Positions 18,176 through 28,856 of a stretch of 64,000 nt of DNA are shown here, in pieces. The DNA lies in the NCBI GenBank assembly GCA_024516035.1, contig CM044967.1, forward strand, positions 16,620,502 through 16,684,501, read 5' to 3'. Numbering within the stretch: position 1 is the stretch's first letter; each line of letters starts with the position of its first letter. The notes below the pieces were generated by a model, which worked only from the letters and a program-made list of their open reading frames with translations, did not search any database and had not been told where the DNA came from. This DNA comes from Bactericera cockerelli (lineage: Eukaryota; Arthropoda; Insecta; Hemiptera; Triozidae). The position numbers and the translations under genes were made by a program.

Positions 18176-21115
18176 CCCAGACAGCACGGCAGTTGACTTC
18201 CAGTCTGGATTTAAGGTGGAAATATCCAGGTGTATAAAGTCAACTGGACCTCCAACTGTCCCGACAGCTGGATTTTTCCATCATGGATTAAATCAGTTGA
18301 CCAGCCACCTGGATATTTCCAACAAAAATCCATCTAGACTCAGTCACCTGGGCAGTCAGCTGGAAATATAACGACTCTCTCCAGCTAGGACATGAGTAGA
18401 ATTTAGTCAGTTGACCAGTCAGCTGGAAATGTTCCATATTTTTCCAGTTTACATAAAACGCGTCCTTTGTTGAAGACGCCATCTTTGATCTGTCGTAATT
18501 TCAGAAATTGTGATATTGGTGATTGTAAATTGTTTTAAATAATTAATAATTCTTTTAAATATTAGGTATTTTATTTAGTTTTGAACATTTTTAAATACAA
18601 ATATCATTTTATTTAGTTTTGATCTTTTTTATAACTCATGGAAGTGTTTAGATAAAACTCGTCCTTTGTTGAAGAAAATTCAGAAATTGTGATATTTTTG
18701 TGACAAATTGTGAATTGTTTTAAATAATTAATAATTCTCTTAAATAATAGGTATTTCATTTATTTGAACATATTTTAAATACAAATAATATTTTAATTAG
18801 TTTTGAACATCTTTTTTATAACTATGAAAGTGTTTACTTTGTCATTTCTGAACTCCAAATTTGCTTTCGAGATGTTTCAAAAAATAGTTCTTAAGTTTGT
18901 CTAAATCGTGACAGAAGGAAAGGAGAGGACAAGAAGCAGTGTTAATACTGGATCACCTTTTTCATCTGACAATAACCATCCATTTCTAGAGACATCCACT
19001 TGGACCCTAATGAACTTTCTGCACTCTGCTGTTCCTGGACCTTCAGTGGGATTAACACCTTCAGTTCACTTGGAATCATACCAGCTACCCATATTAATCT
19101 CACCTAGCCTAGCCAAGCCAAAGCAGGACCATGAATGCTAGTCTCATGTGTTAAGGGAAACAGAATTTTTTATGCTCAAGATCTCTTGACCATAGGTTGG
19201 CTAAAAAAAGGTTCTGGTTCAAGCAAAGAAACAGCTGAATGCATAGTGCTAGATAGTGAAACTTTTCACTCTGTGGATTTTATTTAGATGTACAATACTT
19301 TATAAAATATAAATATTCATTATAAAATGAATATTTCACTGATAGGTGGTTCTGCCACACTAAAAAATGATGTTTACTTTGTGACATGCTTCCTGATTAC
19401 TTGATTTAAAATTAATTGGCCAATTTACTGTGCACTGTTCATAATAACAATAATAACTATTGTGCTCTCTCTACCACCTTATTACTATGAAGCTAATTTG
19501 AGTTTTGATCTACTTAAAATTATAGAGTTTACATATTTTTTAATTCTATTTAAAAAGTGTTCCAATTTTGTTTTAAATTTATAGTTTAACAAGTCATTTT
19601 GTTTAATTCTAAAGAAAACACAATTTTTTACATAATTCCAAAGCAACACCAGCAATTAATAGCAATAATTGTCATGAAGGATTACAAATACATAATAACA
19701 TTCACTAATCCATGTTCAACCCCGTTAGACATTGCTTAACTTTTGCAATTTCATGAAAACTGGTGTATTCCATGCCCCATCTTCATTTTCTGCTGGCTAT
19801 TAGTTTATTTCTTTATTATTTTTGGTTTCTCAAAAGAAATATATTTTAATTTACATAGTATTATTATTTTATTGTGATTATGTACATGTTATGAGCATAT
19901 TTTATAATTGGATATCATTATTTTATTTCTATACTAGCTAAAACCTGGCATTTTGTCACCATTAAGGTTTTTTCTCATGGCCGGTGTCCCAATAAAAATA
20001 ATAATAACACTTTTAACTGGAAGGTAACCACCAGGTAAGGTTAAAGGTTATGCTCAAAGCATTTTCTACCACCTAACCCTCAGAGTCTTATTATTATGTG
20101 GTCACAACCATAATGAGGAAAAATTGAAACAACGGAACCCTACGCTAGGTTGATTATCTGACTAGCACATTAACCACTTGATTACCAGTGCACTTGAAAA
20201 TTGTATTAGATATTTTAATTTTGATAATTTTCTAGTATGTTGAAGGTGGCTTAGGGGGGGTGAACTCTCAGTGAGAGTACCGTTTGGTATTGTAACCCCA
20301 AGAGGACATAGTCAGCCAGACATGCATAACTTTGAGTTTTATATATAGAGATTATACCTACTTAGAAATACTTGTGATACATTGGTACAAGGTCTTGTGA
20401 CATGGTGGAAATTTGATAGTGCATTTTACACTTTTGGGACAATTTTTTTTAATAATAAACACTCTTATTGTAAAAATATAATAATGTTAAAGAGTCTTAT
20501 TTGAATTGTGTTGTTTAAAACAGAGTAGTTATTTTCTTTTTCTTTCCAAATTTATATATAAAAAAAAATATACTCAAAATTGTGTGTGTGTACGTGTTAA
20601 AAAAACCTATTTAAAATTTATTACTTTATTTTTATACAAAAAAAATATTCTTCATGAGATTTGAATGTGTGGCCTCTAAATTAAATAACTGAAATTGAAT
20701 TTATGCCTAATATACATTTGTTTCTAGTATTTTTATTACTATTATTATTTGAAAAAAAAAAAAAATGCATATAATGGGATTCGAACCCACAACCTCAAAA
20801 CCAAGAGCGTAGCATTTGATTATTATGTAGTATAATGTACAGTCTAGGTAAATAGGTATGTCAACATTGTGGTAGTGAGTTACTACCCATCCACTAGAGA
20901 GCGCTACAAGTAGCTGGAAATAAGTGGAACAAATCCAGTTGACTTTGGGCAACTGACTTCCAGTTAAAAGTTGGGTTACTTTCCAGTTCATTTCCAGTTG
21001 ATTTCCAGGTGGAGGTCAGGTGGAAGGTGGAAATCTCCAGCTGATTTCCAGGTGGGCAAGTAGACTTTTTCCACCTAACAGTATGGTATACATCCAGTTG
21101 ACTGTGCTGTCTGGG
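18176..21115. mobile_element. large inverted-end element, copy 1 (2.94 kb), containing captured SINE sequence
   Basis: The left end CCCAGACAGCACGGCAGTTG and right end ACTGTGCTGTCTGGG share the inverted word CCCAGACAGCAC. Sub-terminal zones are rich in CCAGCTGG, CCAGTTGAC and CCACCTGG. No transposase is recognised. Inside are a 5S-like piece (about 19720-19780), an S4-body piece (about 19076-19165), an S1 copy (19990-20195) and a tRNA-like B box near 20780. Flanks show only an imperfect duplication. A near-identical copy is at 57350-60182. The superfamily is not assigned. Confidence 0.85.
19990..20195 (-). repeat. SINE S1 inside the large element
   Basis: AACTGGAAGGTAACCACCAG, GCTCAAAGCATTTTCTACCA and GATTACCAGTGCAC. 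The same insertion is in copy 2, so it predates duplication of the element. Confidence 0.85.
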
Positions 21116-21292
21116 TTATATCTTATTTTTGCCTAACAATAAAGCAGCTACTCATTTTTCCTCACGAGGTATGAGTGGACCCCGAACATCCAAGTTCAGA
21201 GCAGAAAAAATCCTGCCCGCTGGGGATCGAACCCAGGTCACCGTGCTCGCAATGCCTAGGGCGCTAACTCACTCTGCCACGGTGACTACTAG
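21116..21292 (-). repeat. SINE S3, head half
   Basis: CAGCTACTCATTTTTCCTCA, GGGGATCGAACCCAGGTCAC (B box) and CTCACTCTGCCACGGTGAC (A box) in complement. Confidence 0.8.
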
Positions 21293-21529
21293 ATATATTT
21301 TGTAGAAAGACTATTGGAAAAAGAAGAAGAAGATGAAGAATGAGAAGAGGAAAATGTATGGATCCAGGCCATTATATTTCATCAAATAGATCTGAGAGGA
21401 TGTTCTGACAGCTTCTACACTTCTACAGTATTTTGACATCAAACAGCTAGGTAATTATCTAGATTCTAGATTATACTCTTGATCTCCACAATCTTGTGAG
21501 GAAAGAATATCCTGTGCACGAAGAAAGGA

Positions 21530-21700
21530 CAGGTCGATTTAAAACTTCTGACCTGGAGGTCGGTGGTTCGAGACCTAAGTATGGTTAATATTAGTAAGGC
21601 GAGTTTGAGTAATGTTGATATCACGATTCTTTTTACATTCCTTATCCTATAATAAGGAAAGTATTGTATTCGTCGAAAATCTGACCTACCCAGTTTTTTT
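21530..21700 (+). repeat. SINE S2 fragment followed by a family K hairpin
   Basis: GACCTGGAGGTCGGTGGTTC and GGCGAGTTTGAGTAATG (S2), then CCTTATCCTATAATAAGG, a palindrome typical of family K, and GAAAATCTGACCTACCCAG. Confidence 0.65.
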
Positions 21701-21945
21701 GTGTTTAACGTCACTTTCAACTGCATGGTCATATCACGACGGATTACCTTCCATATGCTAGAAATTTACAATCCCGCTACTAAAATTATCCTCATCCAGC
21801 GTGAGTGGGGCTTGGAATAGCCAGCATCACAATGGTTCGAATTTGAATGTTCACCCACCCAAAGCCTAACCTCGCTGGGCGTTGCTTGACTTCAGTGACA
21901 GAAAGAGAACCGTTGTATTCAACCTGCCATTCAACATTTTAACAG
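21701..21945 (-). repeat. 5S-headed SINE (S8)
   Basis: Tail TTTAACGTCACTTTCAACTG and CATGGTCATATCACGACGG on the left; complement of the 5S region on the right (GCTGGGCGTTGCTTGACTTC, GAGAACCGTTGTATTCAAC). Confidence 0.75.
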
Positions 21946-23510
21946 GTTGACGACCAGAGCACGTTTCACTGAATTTGCCCTGGGGAGCAGACACTTGAAC
22001 TTAGAAAATTTGAAAGACACAAATTTGAAAAGGAAACATTTTGTGGGATTTTTTTCTATAAGTCCTACAAAAAACCCAAGGACACTTTTGAATTTCTGAA
22101 GTCATGATCTAGCCATTGGTATGGATTTTGAGATAAAAGAAGGCAAGTACTTGTGTCTCCCAGTTTTCTAAAAATGGGTCCAAAATAGTCAACAAGACAC
22201 GAATTCTTGTCTTATGGTCATCAACCTGTCAATCACGATTGTGATTAAAACAAAATTATACATATATGAAAACTTCAACAAAAAATCTAATGAAAGATAT
22301 CTACACATTGGATAGAAAAAAACGACTGATTGATTTTCCAAACCTGATAAAGTTAAACCTATCAACTGCGCAGAGATCTTTACAGAGAGTGTTGAGCACA
22401 AAATTGGCCTGCTTTTTAGTCACTTTAATCGGCTGACCTAAAACTTGGACGCCTCAATCTGAAAGTTGGCACTGAGCCTCCCAGAACTGGTTGTACACCT
22501 CGAACCTAGACTCCCACTTTTCAAAACGGCTCAAGAAACCAATTTACGAACAAATGCTAAGGTACAGATAGCTCTAAGGATGCAGAATAATGCAGATATC
22601 ATATCAGCTGACGGTTTTGCAAGGTTCTAGTTTGTAATCGATTATTCCATGGTCTCCATAGACTCTTTAAAGATGCATGAATCCAGTGTTGATGCCATGT
22701 ATGTTGAACTGGCGATCAAGTTGAAGAGATAATTTTCAAGTACAAAATTGTGATTTCTCGGGCAGATTTTATGTCAAATACCTTCTGAAAACCAATTTGA
22801 ATAGCTCAGATTGTTTTATAAAGCCAAGTAGCCAAGTCTTCTAATAGGTTTGGGTTGCCCATACACCTCAGCCACATTTCGGCCCTTTGTGTGTGGAAGA
22901 GTTAGCTTCGTTACTACAATATATTGGATCGGATTTATGAGTACCTAGTCGTCAAAACTCTCTTGTGATTAACACAAAAATGATAACCTTGTTTATTGAA
23001 TGACCCCCAAGAGCACTAGAACATTGTCTTGGGCTCCTCCAGTGAACTTTTCTTTCACTAATATTACCCTAAAGTATAATATTAACCTACATACCTATAA
23101 TATGACCCAACAATAATTAAATTATAATTGCATATTATGGAGCACCAAACGACCAAAAGAACCATTTCTAGAATTAATATATCCCTTCTATTTCTATCAG
23201 GTAGTTCATAACATTTGCAATGTAGGTTACCTATATTGATTTGGTCACCCAAAGACCCACATCTTTTGCAAACGGTCATCTCTGTATCCTTTGGTTCGGT
23301 ACCTGTTTTGGTATATCCTGTTTTGTTCTGGTTTCAAACATCCCATGTTTTAAGTTTTTTTTTCTCGAATTTTAATGACCTTAAATTTGGTTCGCTCGTG
23401 TAGGATTGAATGGAAAATAGAAATCCATTCTAGTTTCTTTTGAAAAAGGAAATGAATTGGAAATGGTTCAGTTGCGTACACATCACAAGAACTCTACTAT
23501 AGTACTTATC
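21946..23510. other. unassigned 1.5-kb stretch
   Basis: No splice-supported exon and no known repeat, apart from 22865-22925 (CAGCCACATTTCGGCCCTTT, TGTGTGGAAGAGTTAGCTTC) which recurs at 41847-41907. It may be old transposon sequence. Confidence 0.35.
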
Positions 23511-23515
23511 ATTGT

Positions 23516-23680
23516 GTTGGTGCTGTTTTGTTTAAGTTGGTGCTGTTTTGTTTAAGTTGGTACTGTTTTGTTTAAGTTCTTGCTGTTTTGTTTAAGTTCT
23601 TGCTGTTTTGTTTAAGTTGGTGCTGTTTTGTTTAAGTTGGTGCTGTTTTGTTTAAGTTGTTGCTGTTTTGTTTAAGAGTA
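23516..23680. repeat. 20-bp minisatellite, about 8 units
   Basis: Unit TTGGTGCTGTTTTGTTTAAG with GG/CT/GT variants at one dinucleotide. Confidence 0.95.
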
Positions 23681-23682
23681 TA

Positions 23683-24170
23683 GAGTTCGTTTGTCAGTAC
23701 TTGTAGTATTATACAAATACTCGTAGTACATTGAAACAAATTTTCAGTGGATGTGCTAAAGCTACTACTGTCTCTAGTCAAACATTTTTTACACCATCTC
23801 TCTCAAAAACGAGTAAAGAGTTCGTTTGTCAGTACTTGTAGTAGATACAATGCAGCTATTCTACAAAGACTCGTAGTACATTGAAACAAATTTTCAGTGG
23901 ATGTGCTAAAACTACTGTCTCTAGTCAAACATTTTTTACACCATCTCTCCAAAAAAGAGTTCGTTTGTCAGTACTTGTAGTAGGTACAATGCAGTGATTA
24001 TACAAATACTCGTAGTACATTGAAACAAATTTTCAGTGGATGTGCTAAAACTACTGTCTCTAGTCAAACATTTGTTACACCATCTCTCTCGAAAAAGAGT
24101 ATAGTGTTCGTTTGTCAGTACTTGTACTAGGTACAATGCAGCTATTATTCAAATACTCATTTCAGTCTCC
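23683..24170. repeat. tandem repeat of about 135-147 bp, 3.5 units
   Basis: Units begin GAGTTCGTTTGTCAGTACTT (23683, 23818, 23957; a variant near 24104) and contain TCAGTGGATGTGCTAAA and CTCTAGTCAAACATTTTTTA. It begins directly after the 20-bp array. Confidence 0.93.
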
Positions 24171-24837
24171 ACAGAAAAGGAGTATTAGGAGTCATGGAAC
24201 TCGTAGAGTGGAACCAAGGATATTAAGGATGTGAGCGAGAGAGGTCGTGAGGATTCTCCAGCGACACAATTCAAGTGTAAAAGGAGTTAATCCTTGTCGC
24301 CTTGTGGCTGCTAGAAGAAGGTTCTAGGAACTCTAGGGGAATGTACACTCGTCATGGTGAAGTATATAAATTAAATAGATGAAATTGGAATATACGAGTA
24401 TATAATTATACACTCGTCGTATCATAGGTGTAGTATATAAATTAAATAAATAGATGAAATTGGAATATATAATTATACACTCGTCGTATCATAGGTGTAG
24501 TATATTAAATAAATAAATAGATGAAATTTACATAAAGAGAAAGGATATAATTGAAATAGGAATATAAATAAATATGTAAATAGAGAAATAGGTAAAATGT
24601 ATTATAAATTGTGTAAATAGATGAGATAATTGAGATATATAGGTAAATAGGGAAAGTATCTTTGTGGCATACGAGTAAATATGAAATAGTTTATAAAAAT
24701 ATGGAAATAGATTAAGGGTCTTAGGACAGAATAGAAGAATTGTGGGGTAACATAGAATTGGAGAGGAGTACAATCTACCGGATCATCTGACATAGGTACA
24801 TTGGTGGTATGCTGCACCCGAGTTACGACCCGAGGCA
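24171..24837. other. AT-rich DNA with a small tandem repeat
   Basis: 24346-24540 holds about three units with CACTCGTCGTATCATAGGTG and ATAGATGAAATTGGAATATA. The remainder to 24775 is A/T/G repeats of the ATAGATAA type, giving chance open frames. Confidence 0.7.
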
Positions 24838-25065
24838 TGGCGCTACCCAGGGTGGCTGGGTGAGGTAAATGTGGGTAGCTGGTACGATTCCCAGGCAATG
24901 GAGGGAAGAACTCCCGTCCATATCAAACCAGGACGTTAAAAAACCAAATAGAATCAATGGACATGAAAAGAGCCTAGACAACGGATCTGGGCGTCAATAT
25001 GTATAATCCACTCACCACCGTTTCATAGGTCTCACGGACACGGAATTATTATTATTATGGTCATA
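24838..25065 (+). repeat. SINE S4, body and tail
   Basis: GGCTGGGTGAGGTAAATGTG, GCTGGTACGATTCCCAGGCA and a tail ending CTCACGGACACGGAATTATT. The head is missing. Confidence 0.75.
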
Positions 25066-25074
25066 TATTTATTT

Positions 25075-25322
25075 TTCTTAGCCCTACTCTACTCAATGAG
25101 GCATTGCCGTACATCGTTTCGGGCCGGAACTCGGCGACACAGGTAGTGGTCAGGGCTTCATTTCAGAGAGCACTCTCATAATCCCCAAATCTCCCTTTCA
25201 AGCGTCCATCAAAAGTGTTGTTTATCCAAATAATCCAATTCAGAAATCCAATACAGAGCGAACAGTCATAATAAAATGCACTGTTTATCGACTGTTACTC
25301 TCTAACTTAAAAAGGGAAGTTG
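25075..25322. repeat. family J repeat and a half MITE
   Basis: 25088-25145: CAATGAGGCATTGCCGTACA and GGGCCGGAACTCGGCGA, also at 45070 (complement) and 49023. 25165-25320: CACTCTCATAATCCCCAAAT, related to one arm of the foldback at 4374. Confidence 0.6.
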
Positions 25323-25324
25323 TC

Positions 25325-25475
25325 ATATTTGTGTTTATCGTATCAGTGATATACAAAAATATGTCACAATTTCTCAAACACGCCTTACTAAAATTGTCCA
25401 AGCTCGGGGCTCGAACCACTGACCTCTAGATTTCGAGTCCGCTACCCTAATAATCGAGCCACTCAGGTCTTGTCA
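25325..25475 (-). repeat. SINE S2
   Basis: CAAACACGCCTTACTAAA, GGGGCTCGAACCACTGACCT and AATAATCGAGCCACTCAGG. Diverged head in complement. Confidence 0.75.
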
Positions 25476-25917
25476 TTATTATTATTATTCTGTTGCAAGG
25501 TATGCTCGCATGGCGTTGTGACTTGTGTTGTTCAAACCATGCCAACTTTGTATCTGTTCGGTCCTTGGACTATTTTGGGATTAACTATCAAGAACTAGTC
25601 TTGAGGCAGTGTGTAAGTTAGTAGCTAGTTAAATAGTGGATAACCCCCAACTGGCTTTCTTGGCTTTAGCATTAAAAAGACTGCCTCTCGGCTTTATTAT
25701 TCAATATTCAAAAGGCAGCCTTTACTCAGTCGAAACTGGGTATGTATAATGTATATGTGACTCTTGTTCATCGGAACATTGACTTTTCAAGACAACAAAA
25801 TACACAGAAACTATATTTACCGTTATATAAACACTGTAGTTTTTGGGAGGCGTTCTCCCGCGAAACAACCGTTTCGCTTGATAAGAGAACTCAAGGGACT
25901 GGAATTATTTACTCTTT
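25476..25917. other. unassigned; MITE-like remnant at the end
   Basis: Nothing coding. 25880-25917 (GAGAACTCAAGGGACTGGAA) matches the pogo-like MITE words seen at 63882-64000 and runs into the minisatellite. Confidence 0.45.
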
Positions 25918-26405
25918 TATCCAGGTTTCTCTTATACCCAGTTCTCCTGTATCCAGGTTTCTCTTATACCCAGTTCTCCTGTATTCAGGTTTTTCTTATA
26001 CCCAGTTCTCCTGTATTCAGATTTTTCTTATACCCAGTTCTCCTGTATTCAGGTTTTTCTTATACCCAGTTCTCCTGTATCCAGGTTTTTCTTATACCCA
26101 GTTCTCCTGTATCCAGGTTTCTCTTATACCCAGTTCTCCTGTATTCAGGTTTCTCTTATACCCAGTTCTCCTGTATTCAGGTTTTTCTTATACCCAGTTC
26201 TCCTGTATCCAGGTTTTTCTTATACCCAGTTCTCCTGTATTCAGGTTTTTCTTATACCCAGTTCTCCTGTATTCAGGTTTTTCTTATACCCAGTTCTCCT
26301 ATATTCAGGTTTTTCTTATACCCAGTTCTCCTGTATTCAGGTTTTTCTTATACCCAGTTCTCCTGTATTCAGGTTTTTCTTATACCCAGTTCTCCTGTAT
26401 CCAGG
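25918..26405. repeat. 32-bp minisatellite, about 15 units
   Basis: Unit CAGGTTTTTCTTATACCCAG followed by TTCTCCTGTATT, with C/T variants. The long open frames over it (245 and 235 codons) exist because 32 bp has no stop codon in these frames; 96 bp gives a 32-residue protein repeat. Confidence 0.97.
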
Positions 26406-26612
26406 TTGTACATCCTGACTTGGGGTGTGGGATTTCTCACAGATCTAACCGCACCTGGAACCGAAAAATAGCATATTAACACACAAATATGATAACTTGA
26501 ATTTTTTTTTTTACCAAGTTCAAGAATGAAAGTAAAACACATTTGCAATAACCTCGAAGTAGATACGAAGTAGTTTACCAGGTAACCAGGCTCTATTTCG
26601 GTTCTCAGATAG

Positions 26613-26770
26613 TATTGTTCTACCTATACAGAGTTAGGTGTATACATAGTATATTGTTCTACCTATACAGAGTTAGGTGTATACATAGTATATTGTTCTA
26701 CCTATACAGAGTTATAGGTTATAGGTGCATGTATACATAGTATATTGTTCTACAGTTCTACTTATATCAA
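26613..26770. repeat. 39-bp tandem repeat, 3-4 units
   Basis: Unit TATTGTTCTACCTATACAGA followed by GTTAGGTGTATACATAGTA. The last units are altered. Confidence 0.93.
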
Positions 26771-27019
26771 GAGTTAGGTATATGGTTAACTTTATTGTTC
26801 TACCAGTAAACTTAACCGCAGGATTGTCCATTGGGCGTAGAGTTGTTCAGTCCAGACTGGTTCATGCATGGCCTGAGGCGAAAGGGTTGAGTATCGCGAA
26901 CTTTATACTCTTTATATCAGTCTAAACAGATATAAAATAGAAATTCTCACTTTTCTGTTTAGACTTTACAATTTATATAGGTTTAGGTATACTAGCTGTT
27001 AGGAATTTTCCTCATTTAT

Positions 27020-27215
27020 TTGTGTATGGTTAACGTGCTAGTCTGGTAATCCAGGTAGCGTAGGGATCCGTTGGTTCGAATTTCCTCTAGTACATGAATT
27101 TTTCCTTATTAATTTCAGTTTGTGACCACAAAATAATAAGTGAGGCCTTAGGTGGTAAAAAATGCTTTGAGCATTAACCTCGCGTGGTGGTTACCTTCCA
27201 CTAAAGAGTATTAGG
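27020..27215 (+). repeat. SINE S1
   Basis: TTAACGTGCTAGTCTGGTAA, GGATCCGTTGGTTCGAATTT and the tail GGTGGTTACCTTCCACTAAA. Confidence 0.87.
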
Positions 27216-28300
27216 TATAATTCATGTACATCTAATACAACTTCACACTTTTCTTTTTATACTGATTATAAACAGGATTACAACAAAGATATGCCAGACC
27301 CTCGATTCGAGTTTCAACCAATCACAGAGCATTATAGTCTGAATTGAGGGACAGGCTTATTTTCATTTAAATCCCATTTTATAATTCGTCCAAGCACAAC
27401 TTTTCACTTTTATCTTTATTCTGATGAAACACTATAACAGAAGGAAATAAGAAATAACCCCAACCGTAATTGAAGACGTTTTTTTTTTTTAAATTTTAAT
27501 TTATTTAATAACAGCATAACATATACAAAGGTATTTTTCCTAAGCAACAGGATTGAAGCTAAAGCTTCAATTTTTTCAGTTTTTTTTTCTTATATTGTTT
27601 CCAATGTTTATATTAATTTGTAATCATCTGTTTGTATATATACGTCCTTTTTAATACAGTGTATAATAATACTATAACCAGACAAAATTCAATCCTATTG
27701 CTGCGTATGGAACTGAAATTATGAATCACGATTTGGTACCGTTAGAGCTCTGTCCTGATCCTCATTTCATATCGAGTTGTTTCTGTACCACAATTTAACA
27801 TTCACGATTCTAAGTCAAGGCTCTGGGTGGAATCAACAGTTTCGTGTGCACTAAAAGGACGTAGAAATTGCCTCAGCCTGAAACGTGGGTTGAAAATCTG
27901 TAGCAAAGTTTAAGAGATCATTGTTCCTCAAAATATTTCTACGTGAAGTTAGAACAAATAATAGGAAAAATTTGGAAACTTAGTAATTCTCTCCTAGAAA
28001 AGAGGCGTTAAGGAAAATAATTGGGTGTAGAATGGCTTTGCCTACCAATGCAAAAAAACTTCCGATTTCTACTGTTAGAAATTTATCGGAAGTAAAAAAT
28101 ACACTGCCAATTATGGACACTGGTTTAAATCGGGTATACTGTTAAGAATAATTAGCTGGCCCCTCTTTGTGTCTCCCCCACCTATTGACCAGCATAATAT
28201 GTAGGTCATTTAGGTCACCTAATCTTGGTTGACAATGTAGGTATCCTAATCTAGGTTGACAATGTTATCAAGAAAAACTGTGGGTCTAGAAATACACGTA
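27216..28300. other. unassigned; possible retroelement tail
   Basis: 27475-27680 has a T-rich start then AACAGCATAACATATACAAA, like a minus-strand truncated retroelement. 28050-28130 has the near-palindrome ACTTCCGATTTCTAC ... TTATCGGAAGT and ACTGCCAATTATGGACAC, both also found at 54840-55550. Confidence 0.4.
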
Positions 28301-28305
28301 CTTAC

Positions 28306-28509
28306 CAGGCGCGGCCGGTGGGAAAATGTTTTGGGGGTGCTGCCACATAGACCGGACTAAAATAGGATTTATAGAGTCGCTCTTTCAGTATCCAACGAGT
28401 TTGAGTATGTTTACCATGCTAATAATAATAATTTTATTACTCTAGAAATGTGTGATGATTTCCATTGTGTACGAGCTAGGACTTGGGAAAATCCTCTCTT
28501 TCGCGCCTG
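28306..28509. mobile_element. short hAT-like MITE (family of 9625)
   Basis: Starts CAGGCGCGGCCGGTGGGAAA with GGGGGTGCTGCCACATAG, ends GCGCCTG. The right end lacks part of the consensus arm. No clear target duplication. Confidence 0.7.
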
Positions 28510-28552
28510 GGTATAAGCTACCTATGTTTGATTACTTACCTTTAACCTTGAG

Positions 28553-28645
28553 CATTGAGGCGCTAGGCTAGTAATCCAGATAGCTTAGGGATCTGTTGGT
28601 TCGAATCCCACCCAGTGCATGAAATTTTCCTCATTAATTTGAGTA
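28553..28645 (+). repeat. SINE S1 head half
   Basis: GCGCTAGGCTAGTAATCCAG and GTTGGTTCGAATCCCACCCA. Confidence 0.8.
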
Positions 28646-28804
28646 TAAGACAAAAGAGTCCTTTAAATCTCATTGTGTGCGTATAACCTACCTCCGATAT
28701 CTTTGAAATATTAAAGAAAATGGCTGTATGGGGGTTTTTTTGCCCAATGCCAAAAAAAAAAAAAACCTACCTCCGATTACGTACGCGCGCGTCACTTATG
28801 TGTA

Positions 28805-28856
28805 CTTGTGTTAAAATAGAAAGGTTAGTTGATGACATGGATATTCAGAACTATTA
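28805..28856. repeat. repeat family I, left part of a copy split by a transposon
   Basis: AAAATAGAAAGGTTAGTTGA through CAGAACTATTA. It continues at 30602 with ACCTGCTGATGAGAGC. The uninterrupted order is seen at 30717-30750 and 62935-62960. Confidence 0.85.

Noticed and set aside
20707..20991. Minus-strand frame of 94 codons repeated almost identically at 59789-60058.
   Set aside because: The similarity is explained by the duplicated mobile element; it reads through a tRNA-like B box (GVSNP-type reading) and is not a protein family.
23516..24170. CRISPR-like array of direct repeats.
   Set aside because: Units are contiguous with no unique spacers, and the sequence is eukaryotic.
25742..26479. 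Two overlapping open frames of 245 and 235 codons with a repeated protein pattern.
   Set aside because: They exist only because the 32-bp minisatellite has no stop in these frames; the same repeat peptide appears in both frames in shifted order, with no splice or start context.
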